From a virus, in IMG/VR virus record IMGVR_UViG_3300025642_000003, positions 1 through 34,039 of that record: a stretch of 34,039 nucleotides of DNA. One strand, written 5' to 3'. The translations under genes were made by a program, and so were the position numbers. Shown in pieces: positions 29,230 to 34,039 of the stretch. Every line of letters starts with the position of its first letter. Positions within the stretch are counted from its first letter, which is position 1. Below the pieces are notes generated by a model. The model had not been told where the DNA came from. It saw only the letters and a program-made list of their open reading frames with translations, and did not search any database.

Positions 29230-30204
29230 ATGTCTGATGATAAAGCTCTATCTGTTCACTCCCCTACTGGCCTACTGGTTCCGGTCGCATCTCTTGAAGA
29301 GTTGAAGGCTGCGTATGATGCTAAACAGGCTTTTGTAAAAGCCTTGATGGTTGACGGGACCGATTATGGGACTATCCCTGGAACGGGATCCCGTCCGACT
29401 TTATTGAAACCAGGTGCTGAAAAGATCGCCAAGCTTTATGGGGTCCGAGTTGCTTTTCACTTGGTTGATTATACTGAGGATTGGCTGGGGGATGATCATG
29501 GCGGTGAACCGTTTTTCTATTATCGCTACCGATGTGATTGGGTCAAAGATGGGGAATTGATTGCTTCCTCTGAAGCTTCCTGTAATTCCTGGGAAGAAAA
29601 ATATCGTTACCGGACTGCAAAGCCGATCTGCCCTACTTGTGGCGAGGGTCTGCGTAAGTCTAAGAATGATGGTGGTTACTATTGCTGGATCAAGATGGGA
29701 GGCTGCGGTGCTACCTTTGGTCCTGATGTCATTGTTGGCCAGCAGCTTGGAAAGATTCCGAATCCCAATCCCGCTGATATCGTAAACACAATTCAGAAGA
29801 TGGGCCAGAAACGTTCGATGGTTTCCAATGCTTTGATCGTTGGGGATATGTCAGATATATTTACCCAGGATCTTGAGGATCTTCCGACCGGTGGATCTCC
29901 GGATGTCACGATCACAAAAGATAATCCTACGAAGGTTCCCCCAAAACGAAAGGGCAAGAAGAAAGCTCCGGCGAAAGAGAAGGCTAAGGTTGATACGGCT
30001 GCTATTTATGATGCGGTTGTCAATGAGGGGCTGGCTGAGAATACTTTTGCTGCTGAGAATGCTCTGGCTCGTTGCTCTACTGGATGGGCCACATCGGTCG
30101 CTGCTATATCCTGGATGCGTTTTTATCGGGGCCACAGAGACCTTGGTAAGTCTGTTGACGCTGCAGTGGATCTCGCCAATTCTGGTCAGCCACCAGCGAT
30201 GTAA
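29230..30204 (+). CDS. Conserved phage protein with central zinc ribbon (possible recombination role)
   Basis: A 324-residue protein with ribosome site TGGAGG (29218-29223). Pattern: VDGTDYGTIPGTGSRPTLLKPGAEKIAKLYGV (residues 42-73), a 'YRYRCDWVKDGELIASSEASCNSWEEKYRYR' strand set, CPTCGEGLRKSKNDGGYYCWIKMGGCGA as the zinc ribbon, then DIVNTIQKMGQKRSMVSNALI...MSDIFTQDLEDL. This layout is shared by many phages and is often near replication/recombination genes; it recalls the RecT/Erf/Sak type of annealing proteins by context only. The C-terminal ~90 residues (basic KRKGKKKAPAKEKAK linker plus helical domain) are an extra. Confidence 0.75.
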   Translation: MSDDKALSVHSPTGLLVPVASLEELKAAYDAKQAFVKALMVDGTDYGTIPGTGSRPTLLKPGAEKIAKLYGVRVAFHLVDYTEDWLGDDHGGEPFFYYRYRCDWVKDGELIASSEASCNSWEEKYRYRTAKPICPTCGEGLRKSKNDGGYYCWIKMGGCGATFGPDVIVGQQLGKIPNPNPADIVNTIQKMGQKRSMVSNALIVGDMSDIFTQDLEDLPTGGSPDVTITKDNPTKVPPKRKGKKKAPAKEKAKVDTAAIYDAVVNEGLAENTFAAENALARCSTGWATSVAAISWMRFYRGHRDLGKSVDAAVDLANSGQPPAM

Positions 30205-30214
30205 TCTATAACTG

Positions 30215-30268
30215 ATGGGGTGCTACTCTATCGCAGGATACTGGCTGGTGAAAGTCAGCCCACCCCAT
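30215..30268 (+). other. Folded RNA leader region downstream of 29230 gene
   Basis: An 8-bp closing stem ATGGGGTG (30215-30222) / CACCCCAT (30261-30268) encloses a second hairpin CTGGC...GTCAG. It is directly followed by GGAGG (30270-30274) and two tiny ORFs (ATG 30279, five residues; ATG 30283, nine residues). No recognisable riboswitch class. Confidence 0.45.
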
Positions 30269-30290
30269 TGGAGGTTCAATGAATGATCTG

Positions 30291-30299
30291 TGGTAAAAT
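30291..30299 (+). promoter_or_regulatory. Extended -10 promoter for the 30306-30377 RNA
   Basis: TGG TAAAAT with a predicted start at about 30306-30307, exactly where the terminator-loop-complementary sequence begins. A second TGC TAAAAT lies at 30317-30325. The -35 is not convincing. Confidence 0.45.
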
Positions 30300-30305
30300 G
30301 AATGT

Positions 30306-30377
30306 TGGGTAGGATGTGCTAAAATTTATAAGAAAGCGATTCCTCACATCCTACCCTGGAAACGGAATCGCTTTTTT
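30306..30377 (+). ncRNA. Putative small RNA with 5' end complementary to its terminator loop
   Basis: GGGTAGGATGTG (30307-30318) is a perfect 12-bp match to CACATCCTACCC (30345-30356). That sequence sits inside the 20-nt loop of stem AAAGCGATTCC (30333-30343) / GGAATCGCTTT (30364-30374), which runs into T6 (30372-30377). The two helices interleave (pseudoknot topology) or compete sterically. No coding function is seen in 30206-30439 apart from tiny ORFs. Confidence 0.6.
30333..30377 (+). terminator. Intrinsic terminator with long loop
   Basis: An 11-bp stem with 20-nt loop and six Ts. The loop contains 12 bases complementary to 30307-30318. Confidence 0.85.
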
Positions 30378-30439
30378 ATTTCTGGAGTTGCAGGTTCTAC
30401 TATTCGGAATATTATTTATAGAAATATCTAGAGGGAAGA

Positions 30440-30865
30440 ATGAGCGGAATATATATCATCATAAATAAAGTGAATAATAAAACTTATATCGGATCGACTC
30501 AAACAACGTTTGCGGATAGGTGGGACAATTGGCGATCTCTATTGAATAATAACAAAGGGCAGCACCATCCTGTTTTACAGAACGCTTGGAATAAGTATGG
30601 GGCTGAAAGTTTTAAGTTTCGGGTGTTGGAGGAATTCCCAGGCTCGATTACAAAAGATGAGGTTAGAGAAATTGAGCAATGGTATTTTGATAATTTCAAA
30701 ACCCATGATACGAACGGTGGATATAACATTGCAACGTATGCTTCTCATTCAAGACAGAAATATGATCCCGCAACGATAAAATTATTAGTTGACACGATGG
30801 GGGTAACTGCTAATACAGCAAGGTTATGGATTCGTAATGTTGAAAAATATGGGGTTGCATTCTAA
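30440..30865 (+). CDS. GIY-YIG homing endonuclease
   Basis: A 141-residue protein with ribosome site GAGGGAAG. The catalytic module MSGIYIIINKVNNKTYIGST holds the GIY and YIG elements (3-5, 16-18). R27 (FADRWDNW) matches the catalytic Arg position of I-TevI. E79 in EIEQWYFDNF is the likely metal-binding Glu. NGGYNIA closes the domain. The C-terminal TIKLLVDTMGVTANTARLWIRNVEKYG is a short HTH DNA-recognition module of NUMOD type. It stands alone (no intron seen) and probably spreads into related phages at this intergenic locus. AT-rich codon use sets it apart from its neighbours. Confidence 0.9.
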   Translation: MSGIYIIINKVNNKTYIGSTQTTFADRWDNWRSLLNNNKGQHHPVLQNAWNKYGAESFKFRVLEEFPGSITKDEVREIEQWYFDNFKTHDTNGGYNIATYASHSRQKYDPATIKLLVDTMGVTANTARLWIRNVEKYGVAF

Positions 30866-31029
30866 TGAGATCTGTAATTTTCCTGGTCGTTTACGGAGTG
30901 TTGTACTTCCACTTTCAGTTGTGGCGGTTGACGGATAGCTTTGTTCAACCGCCATTGTTCTACGGGGTGGTCGCTGGCTTTGTTCTGTTTGATCTACTAG
31001 AGATGGGTTTTATAAGGAGTTACGAATGA
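30865..31029 (+). CDS. 54-residue two-span membrane protein
   Basis: ATG 30865 overlaps the previous TAA (TAATG). The product has two hydrophobic spans, SVIFLVVYGVLYFHFQL (3-19) and FYGVVAGFVLFDLLEMGF (32-49), with a polar turn and a basic tail. The next gene overlaps it by 4 nt. Possibly superinfection exclusion or an inner-membrane factor; unassigned. Confidence 0.6.
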   Translation: MRSVIFLVVYGVLYFHFQLWRLTDSFVQPPLFYGVVAGFVLFDLLEMGFIRSYE

Positions 31030-31508
31030 CGAATGATTTGATCCCTGCTCCCACGAACGATGTCCAATCATATACCGATCCGGCTGATTCATTCCAGGCT
31101 GAGGCGGTGTTCAAAGCCAACTCTGCTTTCAGCAAAGAGCAAAACGATTATGAGCAGATGTTGATCTGGTTCCAGGCTTGGGTGCTGCAGCGGAGGCATA
31201 CTACTTCTCTGGTTCGCTCTATGCTACCTGGCCCTGGGGCTTATTACGGAAACCAGTTCGGGCCAGGTGACGAAAACGTTACTCGGCTCGCCGATTTTGG
31301 CTTTAGTAAGATGCAGTTTTTTAGACGCTGCAAGGAACTTGAGGTTGATCCGGATGTGTTTTATTCTTATTTGGATGAATGCATCGAGCAGACTAAACAG
31401 CCATCACTTTACGGGATGCTCCGCTTCTCTGGTGCTGGTTCCTCGCTGGGTCATCCTGGTGAGGTTCGATGTCCGCATTGCTCCGGCAAAGGTTGGGTGA
31501 AGAAATGA
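31026..31508 (+). CDS. Hypothetical protein with C-terminal CxxCxGxG motif
   Basis: A 160-residue protein with ribosome site AAGGAGTTACGA. The N-terminal 25 residues are polar. The middle is helical (DYEQMLIWFQAWVLQRRHTTS, FGFSKMQFFRRCKELEVDPDVFYSYLDECIEQ). C-terminal RCPHCSGKGWVKK is a single CxxCxGxG unit of the DnaJ-type zinc module. The helix-rich middle could be a DNA- or protein-binding domain. Family not recognised. Confidence 0.65.
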   Translation: MTNDLIPAPTNDVQSYTDPADSFQAEAVFKANSAFSKEQNDYEQMLIWFQAWVLQRRHTTSLVRSMLPGPGAYYGNQFGPGDENVTRLADFGFSKMQFFRRCKELEVDPDVFYSYLDECIEQTKQPSLYGMLRFSGAGSSLGHPGEVRCPHCSGKGWVKK

Positions 31509-31729
31509 AGGTTATTATTCCTGATTACGTTACTGTGAACGTGGTTGTTGATCCTGGTCCTGATGGTGTCAAGACCTGGCATCCTATCCATGTGTCGTTT
31601 GATCTGCTGCAGCAGGGGAATTTCAAGCTGGTTGAGAAGTTCCTGAAAGATATGGCTATTCGTGGTCATGAGAAGAAGATTGCTGCTTATGAAATGTGTG
31701 CTGCTCTTGAGGATAACAATGAGTCCTAA
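31505..31729 (+). CDS. Small hypothetical protein
   Basis: A 74-residue protein. ATG 31505 overlaps the previous TGA (ATGA). Starts MKVIIPDYVTVNVVVDPG with beta strands, then helices (FDLLQQGNFKLVEKFLKDM, KKIAAYEMCAALED). Similar small proteins of unknown role occur next to phage replication genes. Confidence 0.6.
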   Translation: MKVIIPDYVTVNVVVDPGPDGVKTWHPIHVSFDLLQQGNFKLVEKFLKDMAIRGHEKKIAAYEMCAALEDNNES

Positions 31730-32027
31730 AGGTATCCCTGGCTTCCGTCTGTCGGTCAGACAGAGTTTACGGGCTGAGTACCATGAACTACATGGCTCTG
31801 GCGGTTATCGTGTCCTGGGTGATATTTGGGGCATTTCAACTGGGGTCGCTCATTCTCTATGTACTAAAGATAACTACTGGCCTTCCGATCATGGCATCCA
31901 GCTGGCTCTTGAAGCTGCAGCCAGGTCGAGGGGGATTGCTGTCCGGAGGCGTGGTCGCAAGTCGGATCTGTGGTCGATGGATGTTGATGTGCTGTTGTGG
32001 AAGATTATCAATCGTGAGGAAGTCTGA
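31719..32027 (+). CDS. Small HTH-type DNA-binding protein
   Basis: A 102-residue protein with GAGG upstream and an 11-nt overlap. SVRQSLRAEYHELHGSGGYRVLGDIWGISTGVAHSLCTKDNYWPSD resembles small phage HTH proteins ('...gsy..la...gvs.g.v..i......P'). C-terminal basic RSRGIAVRRRGRKSD, then a helical end. Likely a regulator; the next locus is the second terminator element. Confidence 0.6.
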   Translation: MSPKGIPGFRLSVRQSLRAEYHELHGSGGYRVLGDIWGISTGVAHSLCTKDNYWPSDHGIQLALEAAARSRGIAVRRRGRKSDLWSMDVDVLLWKIINREEV

Positions 32028-32032
32028 TTTCA

Positions 32033-32041
32033 TGGTATACT
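32033..32041 (+). promoter_or_regulatory. Extended -10 promoter for the 32048-32137 RNA
   Basis: TGG TATACT; the predicted start is at about 32048, which coincides with the first base of GCTTAGG, complementary to the apical loop of the same RNA. Confidence 0.5.
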
Positions 32042-32047
32042 GGAAGA

Positions 32048-32137
32048 GCTTAGGGTTTACAGATCATTGAGAATAAAAAGCGACTTCTGAACTGTGATCC
32101 TAAGCAATCACTCTCAATTTTTCAGAAGTCGCTTTTT
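32048..32137 (+). ncRNA. Putative small RNA, second member of the terminator-loop-complementary type
   Basis: A 17-bp perfect stem AAAAAGCGACTTCTGAA (32075-32091) / TTCAGAAGTCGCTTTTT (32121-32137) has a 29-nt loop. In the loop a small hairpin GTGAT (32094-32098) / ATCAC (32107-32111) presents CCTAAGC (32099-32105), which is complementary to the predicted 5' end GCTTAGG (32048-32054). ATTGAGA (32066-32072) also pairs with TCTCAAT (32112-32118). Same order as 30306-30377. Confidence 0.6.
32075..32137 (+). terminator. Intrinsic terminator with 17-bp stem
   Basis: A stem of 17 bp without mismatch ends in T5 (32133-32137), followed by GTTT. It separates the accessory genes from the replication initiator. 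Confidence 0.85.
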
Positions 32138-32154
32138 GTTTATAAGGAATGTTC

Positions 32155-32604
32155 ATGGCATATAAATTACCAAATCATACTCAGACACCAAATGAATTAC
32201 TGGATGATCACTTACCTGATATGGGGTTCGCTGAGTTGAAAGTGGTTCTGGTCATTTGTAGAAAAACATTTGGCTGGCACAAAGGTGTTGATCGGATTAG
32301 CTTATCTCAGTTGGAAAAGCTTACTGGCTTGTCCAGGCCGGCAGTTGTGAATGGGATCAAGGAAGGTATAGATCGAGGGGTTATTCAACGGGATCAAGTA
32401 GGTAACGGTTTTTACTATTCGCTTATCTGTAGTAAAGAAGCTTTACCAGCACCTAGTAAAGAAGCTTTACTAATGAATAAGGGGTGGACTAGTAAAGAAG
32501 CTTTACCCACAAAAGAAAGAACTAAAAAAAGTAAAGTAATAAAGAAAGATGGTGTGCGCACTTCTTTCTTATTAAAAGAATTTCCAGATTTTATTGAAGA
32601 CTGA
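32155..32604 (+). CDS. Replication initiator / replisome organizer N-terminal domain protein
   Basis: A 149-residue protein. ATG 32155 is 6 nt after AAGGA (32144-32148); ATG 32149 would have no spacing. N-terminal NHTQTPNELLDDHLPDMGFAELKVVLVICRKTFGWHKGVDRISLSQLEKLTGLSRPAVVNGIKEGIDRGVIQRD is the wHTH of phage RepO/replisome organizer proteins ('tpn.lld.~m...s.~e.kVll.i.R.t.Gwhk..d.is.sql...tGls...v...i'). The C-terminal half (SKEALP repeats, then Lys-rich) is encoded by origin iterons and an AT-rich tract, as in lambda O. It binds the origin and recruits the helicase loader. Confidence 0.85.
   Translation: MAYKLPNHTQTPNELLDDHLPDMGFAELKVVLVICRKTFGWHKGVDRISLSQLEKLTGLSRPAVVNGIKEGIDRGVIQRDQVGNGFYYSLICSKEALPAPSKEALLMNKGWTSKEALPTKERTKKSKVIKKDGVRTSFLLKEFPDFIED
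32430..32560 (+). other. Candidate origin of replication (iterons plus AT-rich region)
   Basis: Three palindromic iterons (32432-32506) are followed by an A-rich tract (32510-32550, mostly AAAGAAAG / AAAAAAAG / TAATAAAG) suited to strand opening. The arrangement inside an initiator gene is as in lambda O. Confidence 0.75.
32432..32506 (+). repeat. Three iterons GTAAAGAAGCTTTAC in the initiator gene
   Basis: Identical 15-nt units at 32432-32446, 32456-32470 and 32492-32506. Each is an inverted repeat GTAAAG-AAG-CTTTAC. Start-to-start spacings are 24 and 36 nt. They encode the three SKEALP peptides. Confidence 0.9.
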
Positions 32605-32614
32605 AGGAGCTGAA

Positions 32615-33037
32615 ATGAATAAAAGACCGGAACGGGTTGTCGTTGAAACGTGGGTGAAGTTATTTCCAGAAAAAAAACTAAACAGGCAGATGTTGAATAG
32701 GATTGAGGATAATTTAGAAAACCGCTGGAATGATGAATGGTTCAGGGATAATTGGTTGGTTGCTATGACCAGGGCGAGCAAGTCTGACTGGTGTCATAGA
32801 TCTGCGGTATTCAACTTGTTCTGGTTTTCAAGCAATATTCAGAATGTTGAGAAATGTCTGGCTGGCAACTATGACAATGATGGTACTTCCCAGTCCGAAA
32901 TAAAGAAGGATTACTATGGTGATCCATACTCCGATTACCTACAGGATTATGACGAGGATGAATGGAACCGCTGGAATGATGATTTTGATAAGGCGCATCC
33001 AGAATTGATTGGTGTTTATCAAGATATGCAAGTTTGA
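32615..33037 (+). CDS. Replisome organizer C-terminal domain-like / helicase loader-type protein
   Basis: A 140-residue protein with GAAGGAGCTGAA before ATG 32615. Helical segments VVVETWVKLFPEKKLNRQMLNRIEDNLENRWNDEW, WLVAMTRASKSDWCHRSAVFNLFWFSSNIQNVEKCLAGNYDN match the C-terminal part of RepO/DnaD-like replication proteins ('W...i.....S.fl.G......f..~fdWl....N~.Kil.GnY'), the region that contacts helicase or its loader. The acidic tail is unusual. Here this part is a separate gene downstream of the wHTH gene. Confidence 0.7.
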   Translation: MNKRPERVVVETWVKLFPEKKLNRQMLNRIEDNLENRWNDEWFRDNWLVAMTRASKSDWCHRSAVFNLFWFSSNIQNVEKCLAGNYDNDGTSQSEIKKDYYGDPYSDYLQDYDEDEWNRWNDDFDKAHPELIGVYQDMQV

Positions 33038-33068
33038 GTTTATTGAAGACTAGATAAAGGAGCCGAAC

Positions 33069-33548
33069 GTGAGTCACTCAACGATCTGGAAAGTTTATAA
33101 GACAACAGCAACGCCCTATAAAGAATTGTCGAATAGTTGGGGCACTGTTCCCCCCTTATGGGGATGGTTGGGGATGAAATATTTGGGTTGGGAAAAAGAA
33201 AGCGTTTGGCTTCACAATTCTGACAATCCCCTTTTGTGGGAGTTGTATAAAAACGAATCCGTTCCTATTCACATGAGATTTGGACTAATGGCAACCTTTG
33301 ATGAAGGCATTGTTGAAATAAAGGATCTAGTCAAAGCTTCTAAATTAGCACGGCAGGTATATGACGCATTCGGTTACGATCCCCATAAGGCGAATAACTG
33401 GAATGGAATATCAAAAGCTTATATTGGACTTTCAACAATCAAAGACAAAAGAATCCAAGGTATTGCCCTGGGATGCACAAGCGTAAGTGATCCCTGGGAG
33501 GACAGAAAACATCAAGAGCCGTTCAGCATTTTTGATTATCTAGACTAG
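33069..33548 (+). CDS. Hypothetical protein
   Basis: A 159-residue protein with a GTG start behind AAAGGAGCCGAAC. Trp/Tyr-rich segments (PLWGWLGMKYLGWEKESVWLHN), then DEGIVEIKDLVKASKLARQVYDAFG and WNGISKAYIGLSTIKDKRIQGIALGCTSVSDPW. AT-richer codon use than the structural genes. No known family recognised. It lies behind the replication genes and may be a host-interaction factor. Confidence 0.7.
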   Translation: MSHSTIWKVYKTTATPYKELSNSWGTVPPLWGWLGMKYLGWEKESVWLHNSDNPLLWELYKNESVPIHMRFGLMATFDEGIVEIKDLVKASKLARQVYDAFGYDPHKANNWNGISKAYIGLSTIKDKRIQGIALGCTSVSDPWEDRKHQEPFSIFDYLD

Positions 33549-33560
33549 AAAAAGGTTCTT

Positions 33561-33782
33561 ATGAAAACAACCCAGGAAGCATTTGATGATCTGATTGAAT
33601 CAATAAAAGGTTATCCGGCGTTGATGGAATCCACGTTGAAGGCCATGATGTTATTTGAAGGGAGGGAAGCTATTTATAAAGCGTATGCTGAAGGACTTGG
33701 GAGGCCATCTCTGACTGCTGAAGAAAAGAAGCAAGCTTTATTCAATGAAGTATTAGATAAAGGAGCCGGAAACAATGACTGA
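33561..33782 (+). CDS. Small acidic hypothetical protein
   Basis: A 73-residue helical protein (EAFDDLIESIKGYPALMESTLKAMMLFEGREAIYKAYAEGLG, then LTAEEKKQALFNEVLDKGAG). Its stop overlaps the start of the next gene by 8 nt. Unknown role. Confidence 0.65.
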   Translation: MKTTQEAFDDLIESIKGYPALMESTLKAMMLFEGREAIYKAYAEGLGRPSLTAEEKKQALFNEVLDKGAGNND

Positions 33783-34039
33783 CGAAAAGAACGTTTTATC
33801 TGCTGAAGAAGAATCCTTACTCGCATCATTTGAAACAGATCCAGGTCCTGGCGAGCATGCTGTCGCTGCTGCTACGGGTCTGGCTGAGGGGGGAGCCCTG
33901 GCTGCTGGCCCTGGCTTTGTTTCGCAGTCTGGACCGGAGACCGTTGTTGGTCAGGTCCTTCCGGAGCGATCTGAGGATCCGATCGGTGATGGGTTATCTC
34001 CGGAGGAGGCGTTGGCCCAGGATATGAAGCTGTGGGTTG
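33775..34039 (+). CDS. N-terminal part of conserved phage protein (continues at 2..541)
   Basis: ATG 33775 after AAAGGAGCCGGAAAC. The frame is open to the window end and continues across the 98-bp repeat into 2..541. The N-terminal ~75 residues are acidic then Ala/Gly-rich (HAVAAATGLAEGGALAAGP, SGPETVVGQVLPERSEDP), probably disordered. Confidence 0.85.
   Translation, partial: MTDEKNVLSAEEESLLASFETDPGPGEHAVAAATGLAEGGALAAGPGFVSQSGPETVVGQVLPERSEDPIGDGLSPEEALAQDMKLWV
33942..34039. repeat. Terminal direct repeat (right copy)
   Basis: Exact copy of 1-98, see the left copy. Confidence 0.95.

Noticed and set aside
30206-30439. Riboswitch or tRNA
   Set aside because: Hairpins do not match any class I know, and no cloverleaf or CCA-type end is visible.
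32432-32506. Three spaced repeats as a CRISPR or tRNA-like array
   Set aside because: 15-nt palindromes in an initiator gene, irregular spacing, AT-rich region beside them: iterons fit better.
1-34039. Lysogeny module or attachment site
   Set aside because: No integrase, excisionase or CI-like repressor pattern in any + or - frame; absence cannot prove a strictly lytic life cycle.

Overview
The window is a complete or near-complete genome of a small tailed bacteriophage (siphovirus-like). The first 98 bases are repeated exactly at the end (1-98 = 33942-34039), and one reading frame runs off the end and continues in phase at the start. The molecule is therefore best read as a circle, or a circularly permuted or terminally redundant genome, of about 33,941 bp. 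Every supported gene is on the + strand. Genes are packed with 1-8 nt overlaps (ATGA, TAATG) and mostly have strong AGGAGG-type ribosome binding sites. The host is a bacterium using that signal and sigma70-type promoters; I cannot name it. I see no integrase, CI/Cro-type repressor, DNA polymerase, tRNA or CRISPR.

Layout. (i) 33775-34039 joined to 2-4389: small accessory and recombination genes, including a RusA-type resolvase, an ASCH-like protein, a DUF7352-like protein and a LAGLIDADG-like free-standing endonuclease. (ii) 4390-6306: hairpins, an extended -10 promoter, a 20-codon orphan fragment of a GNGPSL-type enzyme, a Zn-ribbon protein and two glycosyltransferase-like genes. (iii) 6318-11634: small proteins, ParB-like protein, terminase small and large subunits, portal, Mu gpF-like protein and a gp10-like completion protein. 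(iv) 11595-13597: a second sugar cluster (GNGPSL/DUF115-like protein, SAM methyltransferase, glycosyltransferase). (v) 13590-20603: two tiny genes, a prohead protease fused to the major capsid protein, connectors, tail tube proteins, tail assembly chaperones with a canonical -1 slippery site, and the tape measure. (vi) 20603-25323: fibre or receptor-binding protein, baseplate/Tal-like protein and accessory tail proteins. (vii) 25368-27287: lysis cassette (TIM-barrel hydrolase, XhlA-like protein, small membrane protein, holin) closed by a GAAA-tetraloop terminator. (viii) 27302-33782: a consensus promoter with an operator-like palindrome, an Imm-5-like repeat protein, small DNA-binding proteins, a conserved zinc protein, a GIY-YIG endonuclease, two intergenic RNA elements, and a replication module whose initiator gene carries three iterons and an AT-rich stretch (candidate origin).

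Most notable: (a) two intergenic elements at 30291-30377 and 32033-32137, where the predicted 5' end of a short transcript is complementary to the loop of its own terminator; (b) an iteron origin inside the initiator gene; (c) a protease-capsid fusion with an internal ribosome binding site and in-frame start; (d) a C CCA AAA -1 frameshift in the tail chaperone; (e) two glycan/methyl-transfer clusters placed among the packaging and head genes.
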